Made by a program: the position numbers and the translations under genes. Positions 59,886 to 64,000 of a DNA stretch of 64,000 nucleotides are shown here, piece after piece. The stretch is from an uncultured Peptococcaceae bacterium. GTDB lineage: Bacteria; Bacillota; Peptococcia; Peptococcales; Peptococcaceae. Within the stretch, counting starts at the first letter, position 1; each line of letters starts with the position of its first letter. Under the pieces are notes generated by a model, which was not told the origin of the DNA, searched no databases, and saw only the letters and a program-made list of their open reading frames with translations. The stretch is taken from NCBI GenBank assembly GCA_910585405.1, contig CAJUDO010000008.1, forward strand, positions 31,053 through 95,052, given 5' to 3'.

Positions 59886-61209
59886 CTATGAAGGAACGGA
59901 TTTGCTACGGGTCGAAAACTTTTTACAGCATCACACGAACCTGGAGCAGAAAACGGTATGCACTTTATTGAAAACTTGTAATGTATCCTTTGTATTGGAA
60001 GGGATTAATCGTTGGCAAAGTACCATGATTTGTGAGCTGAAGGATTCTTATGTGCAGCAAAGTCAACGGTATGTAACGCTGGATGCCGACGGCTATTCCC
60101 TACCTGAATTGAAAGAAGAAGATAGAGAGAAAGCAGAGGAACTGGTCGGACGAGCCTTTGCGTTGTATACTGAGATGTCGCAGCTGAAAGAAGCTTTTAA
60201 GGGAAGACCCAAAAAAGAACATTATTTGTATGGAATTTCAGTGGAGGACGCCCGCTATATTTTGCCTTTAGCAGTAAAAACCAACATCTCGGTAGCAACC
60301 ACCGGTGACAAATTGTTGGACTGGTTCCGCATGATGAACCGACCGCTGGACCGGCAGATGTTTGCTGATGTGCATGATGAATTACTGCGGGTATTGCCGG
60401 AAACGCTGGGAAAATGGCTGGATACGCAACCCTATGAATATGAGAATGACGGGGTGTTGAATCAATTTTATCAGGACGATTTGGACAGAATCACGCCAAA
60501 GAAACCAGTGGTGTTGTTGCATACCTTTGCACAGCCGGAATTGAAGGCAGGGCTGGGTGCGCTCACCAGCACCAAAGCAGAGCTGCCTTCGGAGGTGCTG
60601 CAGCAATGGGGGGCAGAAGCGGCGGAAAAGGCCAAGGGCGTGACGAAGCGGGTGTTGGGATATGGACATACCAGCATTGCCGAACAGTGCCGTACTACCT
60701 TTGGGATGATGTTTAGCTTGGTCACATATCATCAACAGGTACGGCATCGTTTGCCTTCAACCTTTCGCGAACCATGGCTGAATATTTTGCTGGAACCGGA
60801 GCGACCGCCAGTAATTCCGCAGTCTGTAATTGATGGCGGATTTGAACAGCAGTACCGTCGCCTTGTGCAGGACATGCAGCGTTTTCAGCAGCGCATTGCC
60901 GGACATTACAGAAATGGATTGTGGAGGTATTTTCTGCTTAATTGTCAGCAGGTAAAGATTATCACCAGCACCAATGCCCGTATGGACTGCGGGATGTTGC
61001 AGGAGCGTATTTGCTGTAACGCACAGTGGGAAATCAACGCCATTGCAGTGGCAAAGCTGGAAGAACTGCGCAAATTGTCTGACATTTTGTATCAGTATGC
61101 GGTGCCGTCTTGTGTTTACGGCAACTGCAAAGAGGGTAAAATGACTTGTGGAAAGGCTGCGCAAATGCGGGAAAAATACCGCTTGAATGAGGAAAGTAAC
61201 ATGAAATAA
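59872..61209 (+). CDS. thyX: Flavin-dependent thymidylate synthase family, tandem ThyX protein
   Basis: 445 aa, about twice the usual ThyX length. The C-terminal half keeps the RHR motif (VTYHQQVRHRLPSTFREPW) and STNARMDCGMLQERICCNAQ. The N-terminal half has a ThyX-like TLLKTCNVSFVLEGINRW and SQRYVTLD but no RHR. Double-ThyX proteins would carry one degenerate and one functional half. It makes dTMP from dUMP with FAD and methylene-THF. AGAGGTGG lies before ATG 59872. Confidence 0.82.
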   Translation: MEITNYEGTDLLRVENFLQHHTNLEQKTVCTLLKTCNVSFVLEGINRWQSTMICELKDSYVQQSQRYVTLDADGYSLPELKEEDREKAEELVGRAFALYTEMSQLKEAFKGRPKKEHYLYGISVEDARYILPLAVKTNISVATTGDKLLDWFRMMNRPLDRQMFADVHDELLRVLPETLGKWLDTQPYEYENDGVLNQFYQDDLDRITPKKPVVLLHTFAQPELKAGLGALTSTKAELPSEVLQQWGAEAAEKAKGVTKRVLGYGHTSIAEQCRTTFGMMFSLVTYHQQVRHRLPSTFREPWLNILLEPERPPVIPQSVIDGGFEQQYRRLVQDMQRFQQRIAGHYRNGLWRYFLLNCQQVKIITSTNARMDCGMLQERICCNAQWEINAIAVAKLEELRKLSDILYQYAVPSCVYGNCKEGKMTCGKAAQMREKYRLNEESNMK

Positions 61210-61262
61210 ACGCGGTGCAGAACATGTACCAATAGAATATCAATGAGAAAAGAGGACTTGAT

Positions 61263-62003
61263 ATGGGAGATATTTTTGGGCGCAATCCGGTTATGGAAGC
61301 GCTGAAAAGCAATCGTACCATTAATAAAATTTGGCTGGCGAAAGGGGAGCAAAAGGGCTCTGTTCGTGAAATTGTCGCGTTGGCGAAAGAAAAACGGATT
61401 GCTGTGCAGATGGTAGAGCGCAGCAAATTGGACAAAATGTTTCCCCATGAAAACCATCAGGGCGTAGCAGCATCAGTAGCTTCTGCTGATTATGTAGCAT
61501 GGCAGGATATTGTAGATGCTGCACGACAAAAGGGAGAGGATCCTTTGCTGGTGATTTTGGACGAGTTGGAGGACCCTCACAATTTGGGCGCTATTTTGCG
61601 CAGTGTGGATGCAGTGGGCGCGCACGGTGTGATTATACCCAAGAGACGGGCGGTGCCTCTAACCGATGGTGTAGCAAAGGCCTCGGCGGGAGCTATTGAG
61701 CATGTGCCAGTAGCCCGGGTGAGCAATCTGGTACAAGTTATTGAGGAGCTGAAAAAGCAAGGAATTTGGATTGCCGGAGCAGATCTTCATGGAGAATATA
61801 TGCATAAGCAGGATTTAACTGGTCCGTTGGCAATTGTCGTTGGCAGTGAAGGAAAGGGGCTGGGCAAATTGGTTCGCGAGAGCTGCGATTATGTAGTTTC
61901 TATTCCTATGCAGGGTAAAATTAATTCCTTAAATGCTTCCGTGGCAACAGGGGTATTGCTGTATGAGGTTTATCGGCAACGGAATGCAGGCGGAGGCAGA
62001 TGA
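61263..62003 (+). CDS. rlmB: 23S rRNA (guanosine-2'-O-)-methyltransferase RlmB-like
   Basis: 246 aa SPOUT/TrmH family. N-terminal substrate domain (DIFGRNPVMEALKSNRTINK), then the knot: LDELEDPHNLGAILRSVDAV, VVGSEGKGLGKLVRESCDY and IPMQGKINSLNASVATGVLL. Methylates G2251 in 23S rRNA. The stop overlaps yacP by 4 nt. Confidence 0.94.
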   Translation: MGDIFGRNPVMEALKSNRTINKIWLAKGEQKGSVREIVALAKEKRIAVQMVERSKLDKMFPHENHQGVAASVASADYVAWQDIVDAARQKGEDPLLVILDELEDPHNLGAILRSVDAVGAHGVIIPKRRAVPLTDGVAKASAGAIEHVPVARVSNLVQVIEELKKQGIWIAGADLHGEYMHKQDLTGPLAIVVGSEGKGLGKLVRESCDYVVSIPMQGKINSLNASVATGVLLYEVYRQRNAGGGR

Positions 62004-62515
62004 AAGAATATTTGATTGTAGATGGGTATAATATTATCGGTGCCTGGCCAGAGCTGCAGGCGCTGAAAGAAGAAAATCTGGAATATGCACGGGCGAGACT
62101 CATTGAGATTCTTTCTGCCCATGCTGCATTGAGCAAGCGAATTGTGATTTTGGTATTTGATGCTTATCAAGTAAAGAAAAACAGTGGTTCTCGGGAAATG
62201 ATTCAGGGTATTGAAGTAATCTACACAAAAGAGAATGTGACCGCTGATATGGCAATTGAGCGGCTGACAGCGCAGATTCCTAAACACCAAAAGGTTTTTG
62301 TGGCGACATCGGATCGGTTGCAACAGGAAACCATTTGGGGCAAGGGTGCCTTTCGCATTTCAGCAATGGAGCTGAAACGGGAAGTAGAGCAAGCGGAAAA
62401 GGAACATAAACCACACTATACACCGCAGTTATATGTATCCAATCGTTTGGAGGATCGGATTGATCCAGAAGTGAGAAGAAAATTGGAAAAAATATCTAAA
62501 AATTTCCAAAATTAG
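62000..62515 (+). CDS. NYN-domain ribonuclease, YacP/Rae1-like
   Basis: 171 aa. LIVDGYNIIGAWPELQAL with the first catalytic Asp, ILVFDAYQVKKNSGSREMIQ, NVTADMAIERL and VATSDRLQQETIWGKGA are the YacP pattern; Rae1 of Bacillus cleaves mRNA in the ribosomal A site. Usual neighbour of rlmB and sigH. Confidence 0.92.
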   Translation: MKEYLIVDGYNIIGAWPELQALKEENLEYARARLIEILSAHAALSKRIVILVFDAYQVKKNSGSREMIQGIEVIYTKENVTADMAIERLTAQIPKHQKVFVATSDRLQQETIWGKGAFRISAMELKREVEQAEKEHKPHYTPQLYVSNRLEDRIDPEVRRKLEKISKNFQN

Positions 62516-62544
62516 TTGACAACAACGAGCAAACATACTATAAT
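62516..62544 (+). promoter_or_regulatory. Sigma-A promoter for sigH
   Basis: TTGACA (62516-62521), 17-nt spacer, TATAAT (62539-62544), just after the yacP stop. Confidence 0.9.
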
Positions 62545-62573
62545 TATGGTAAAAAGTGGAAAGGGGCAGGAAG

Positions 62574-63233
62574 ATGGAACAGGCTGCACAGCAAATCAAC
62601 CAAATTGATCTGGAACATCTGACCGATGAGGAAACTGTAAATTTAGCCCAATATGGAAACGTAATTGCATTGGAGCATTTGATAAATAAATACAAAAACT
62701 TTGTACGTGCCAAAGCGAGAACTTATTTTTTAATTGGCGGTGATAGAGAGGATATCATCCAGGAAGGGATGATTGGTCTATATAAAGCCATTCGGGATTA
62801 TCGCTGCGAACGGCAGGCATCTTTTCGTGCCTTTGCAGAAATTTGTGTCACACGGCAGATGATTACAGCGATCAAAATGGCTACCAGACAAAAACACATT
62901 CCTTTAAATTCTTATGTTTCTTTGAATAAACCAGTGTTCGATGAAGAATCGGAACGCACTTTAGGCGAAGTAGTTGTGGTACAAACAGAACGCTCAGGCA
63001 ATCCAGAAGAACTGTTTATTCATCAGGAGAATTTGTTAGATATAGAAACGACCATGGGAAAGATATTGAGCCCCTTGGAGCAAAATGTGGTGGAGTTGTA
63101 TCTGGAAGGAAAATCTTATGTGGAAATTGCAGAACAACTGGGTCGGCATGTAAAATCAGTAGATAATGCGCTGCAACGTGTGAAACGGAAGCTGGAGCAA
63201 TATTTAGAAAAACGGGAAGCACAAACAAAATAA
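62574..63233 (+). CDS. sigH: RNA polymerase sigma-H factor
   Basis: 219 aa sigma-70 family. Region 2 is GDREDIIQEGMIGLYKAIRD ... FRAFAEICVTRQMITAIKMA, region 4 is LSPLEQNVVELYLEGKSYVE ... KSVDNALQRVKRKLEQYL. Match to Spo0H/SigH in sequence and in location after yacP. In spore-formers it starts sporulation and also drives transition-phase genes. ATG 62574 with AAAGGGG 7 nt upstream; GTG 62556 has none. Confidence 0.93.
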   Translation: MEQAAQQINQIDLEHLTDEETVNLAQYGNVIALEHLINKYKNFVRAKARTYFLIGGDREDIIQEGMIGLYKAIRDYRCERQASFRAFAEICVTRQMITAIKMATRQKHIPLNSYVSLNKPVFDEESERTLGEVVVVQTERSGNPEELFIHQENLLDIETTMGKILSPLEQNVVELYLEGKSYVEIAEQLGRHVKSVDNALQRVKRKLEQYLEKREAQTK

Positions 63234-63252
63234 AAAAATTTGAAAAAAGTTG

Positions 63253-63281
63253 TTGACATTTCTATGCAGCATATGTATAAT
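63253..63281 (+). promoter_or_regulatory. Promoter of the tRNA cluster
   Basis: TTGACA (63253-63258), 17-nt spacer, TATAAT (63276-63281), 23 nt before the first tRNA. Confidence 0.92.
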
Positions 63282-63303
63282 ATCATGTGTTGGCAATAAA
63301 TTT

Positions 63304-63385
63304 GGAGGGGTTCCCGAGCGGCCAAAGGGGACGGACTGTAAATCCGTTGGCTCCGCCTTCGAAGGTTCGAATCCTTCTCCCTCCA
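63304..63385 (+). tRNA. tRNA-Tyr (GTA)
   Basis: 82 nt with a long variable arm. Acceptor GGAGGGG/TCCCTCC, anticodon loop CTGTAAA (GTA), T-arm GGTTCGAATCC. No CCA encoded; discriminator A. Confidence 0.95.
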
Positions 63386-63394
63386 TTTTTCTAT

Positions 63395-63470
63395 CGCGGG
63401 ATGGAGCAGTTGGTAGCTCGTCGGGCTCATAACCCGAAGGCCGGAGGTTCGAGTCCTTCTCCCGCAACCA
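63395..63470 (+). tRNA. tRNA-fMet (CAT), initiator
   Basis: 76 nt with CCA. The C1 x A72 mismatch (acceptor CGCGGGA against TCCCGCA) and three G-C pairs in the anticodon stem (GGG/CCC around CTCATAA) mark it as the initiator. It is the only tRNA of the four with an encoded CCA. Confidence 0.96.
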
Positions 63471-63473
63471 TTT

Positions 63474-63546
63474 GCTTGTATAGCTCAGTCGGTAGAGCGT
63501 TACCTTGGTAAGGTAAAGGTCACCAGTTCGATTCTGGTTACAAGCT
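63474..63546 (+). tRNA. tRNA-Thr (GGT)
   Basis: 73 nt. Acceptor GCTTGTA/TACAAGC, anticodon stem TTACC/GGTAA with loop TTGGTAA (GGT), discriminator T. No CCA. Confidence 0.95.
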
Positions 63547-63559
63547 TCATATTTCACGT

Positions 63560-63633
63560 GGCGGCATAGCTCAGTTGGCTAGAGCATACGGTTCATACCC
63601 GTAGTGTCCGGGGTTCAAATCCCTGTGCCGCCA
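63560..63633 (+). tRNA. tRNA-Met (CAT), elongator
   Basis: 74 nt. Acceptor GGCGGCA/TGCCGCC, anticodon stem TACGG/CCGTA with loop TTCATAC (CAT). Closely resembles the Bacillus elongator tRNA-Met; the Ile2 (lysidine) alternative is less likely. No CCA. Substrate of TmcAL encoded at 20400. Confidence 0.92.
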
Positions 63634-63640
63634 TCTTTCC

Positions 63641-63667
63641 AAGCTCGATTTATCGGGCTTTTTTTAA
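63641..63667 (+). terminator. Terminator of the tRNA cluster
   Basis: AAGCTCGA/TCGGGCTT 8-bp stem (one G-T) with a TTTA-type loop and a run of T's. Confidence 0.88.
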
Positions 63668-63835
63668 TTTCATGTTGCATTTCGTGTTGCATGAGATTGG
63701 AAAAATAGGTTCGTTTAGTTATTATCGAGGCCTATTTGAGAACGGAAACAGACGAAAAAAATACAATCAAAAAATCGGAAAACCAATTGTAAATATTTCC
63801 TGTTGCACTTATATTGTATATTCAAGATGCAAAAA

Positions 63836-63851
63836 TGTTTCACGCGAAACA
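63836..63851. promoter_or_regulatory. parS-like palindrome
   Basis: TGTTTCACGCGAAACA differs from the ParB-site consensus TGTTTCACGTGAAACA at one base. It is embedded in AAAATGTTTC-ACGC-GAAACATTTT, a perfect 10-bp inverted repeat with a 4-nt centre. It could be a parS site or an RNA hairpin. Confidence 0.45.
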
Positions 63852-63891
63852 TTTTACGCAAGATAGAAAACTCAGAATATGATAAAATTAC

Positions 63892-63945
63892 TATAATGAA
63901 AGACATGTTGTATCAGTAAGAGTTACTGATGCGACGTGTCTTTTT
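63892..63945 (+). ncRNA. TATAAT followed by a 21-bp hairpin
   Basis: TATAAT (63892-63897) precedes a 21-bp stem (63899-63919 with 63923-63943; three G-T wobbles, GAG loop) with a T-tract at its end. It may be a terminator for an RNA starting upstream or the stem of a small RNA. No coding gene is supported in 63668-64000. Confidence 0.4.
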
Positions 63946-64000
63946 GGTTCTACTACAATAATATTAGGCTACGGTATAAGGATAAATTAGCCGATATCCC

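Noticed and set aside
63668..63890. 64-aa frame and a possible integrated element after tRNA-Met
   Set aside because: No integrase, no repeat of the tRNA 3' end, no ribosome site; only AT-rich non-coding sequence is seen.

Overview
The window is a chromosomal segment of a Gram-positive-lineage anaerobe. It most resembles the Negativicutes (a Phascolarctobacterium/Acidaminococcus/Sporomusa-like organism; the genus is a guess). The reasons are: a Firmicutes ribosomal-protein order (rpsK-rpsD-rpoA-rplQ-ecfA1-ecfA2-ecfT-truA-rplM-rpsI); strong AGGAGG ribosome sites and sigma-A promoters; an mrnC-thyX-rlmB-yacP-sigH block; LL-diaminopimelate aminotransferase; a Re-type citrate synthase; and sporulation-type genes (spoIIR, ylbJ, sigH) beside surface-glycosylation genes.

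Layout. 1-6.7 kb: end of the ribosomal/RNA polymerase operon, ECF vitamin transporter module, truA, rplM-rpsI. 6.8-14.2 kb (minus): GtrII-like and GtrB-like glycosyltransferases, an unrecognised protein, a heterodimeric ABC exporter. 14.3-18.3 kb: birA, two cysteine-rich membrane proteins, pckA. 18.6-25.4 kb: two tiny genes, ylbJ-tmcAL (minus), yceD-rpmF, spoIIR, ybaK, a TraB-family gene. 25.7-34.3 kb: Re-citrate synthase, aconitase and isocitrate dehydrogenase (citrate to 2-oxoglutarate, probably for glutamate), an ANTAR regulator, pyrG, dapL. 34.5-40.0 kb: an amidohydrolase-fold protein, an SLC13/DASS-like transporter, two LysR regulators and a TauE/SafE exporter. 40.0-50.6 kb: a bacterial microcompartment (BMC) operon behind a long structured leader. 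50.6-55.5 kb: LysR, MFS transporter and a YtcJ-type amidohydrolase. 55.5-64 kb: housekeeping genes (rpmB, SDR, AGCS symporter, mrnC, thyX, rlmB, yacP, sigH), four tRNAs and a non-coding tail.

The most unusual part is the BMC operon. It encodes a full shell (one BMC-H with a nucleic-acid-binding-like tail, three small BMC-H of which two are identical, one PduT-like BMC-T, one EutN-type pentamer) and a common core (acylating aldehyde dehydrogenase, PduL, PduS, EutJ, EutT-like adenosyltransferase, a BMC-associated conserved protein). No diol dehydratase, ethanolamine lyase, glycyl-radical enzyme, aldolase or alcohol dehydrogenase is present. In their place, last in the operon, is an amidohydrolase-fold protein with an N-terminal helix plus Ala/Pro-rich linker that looks like an encapsulation peptide. 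It and a shorter paralogue at 34.5 kb share a signature in which the usual metal-binding HxH is RxR and the late metal/catalytic Asp is Ala. I propose it as the candidate signature enzyme of an undescribed BMC type. The substrate cannot be read from sequence; the neighbouring anion, sulfite-type and MFS transporters are only hints.
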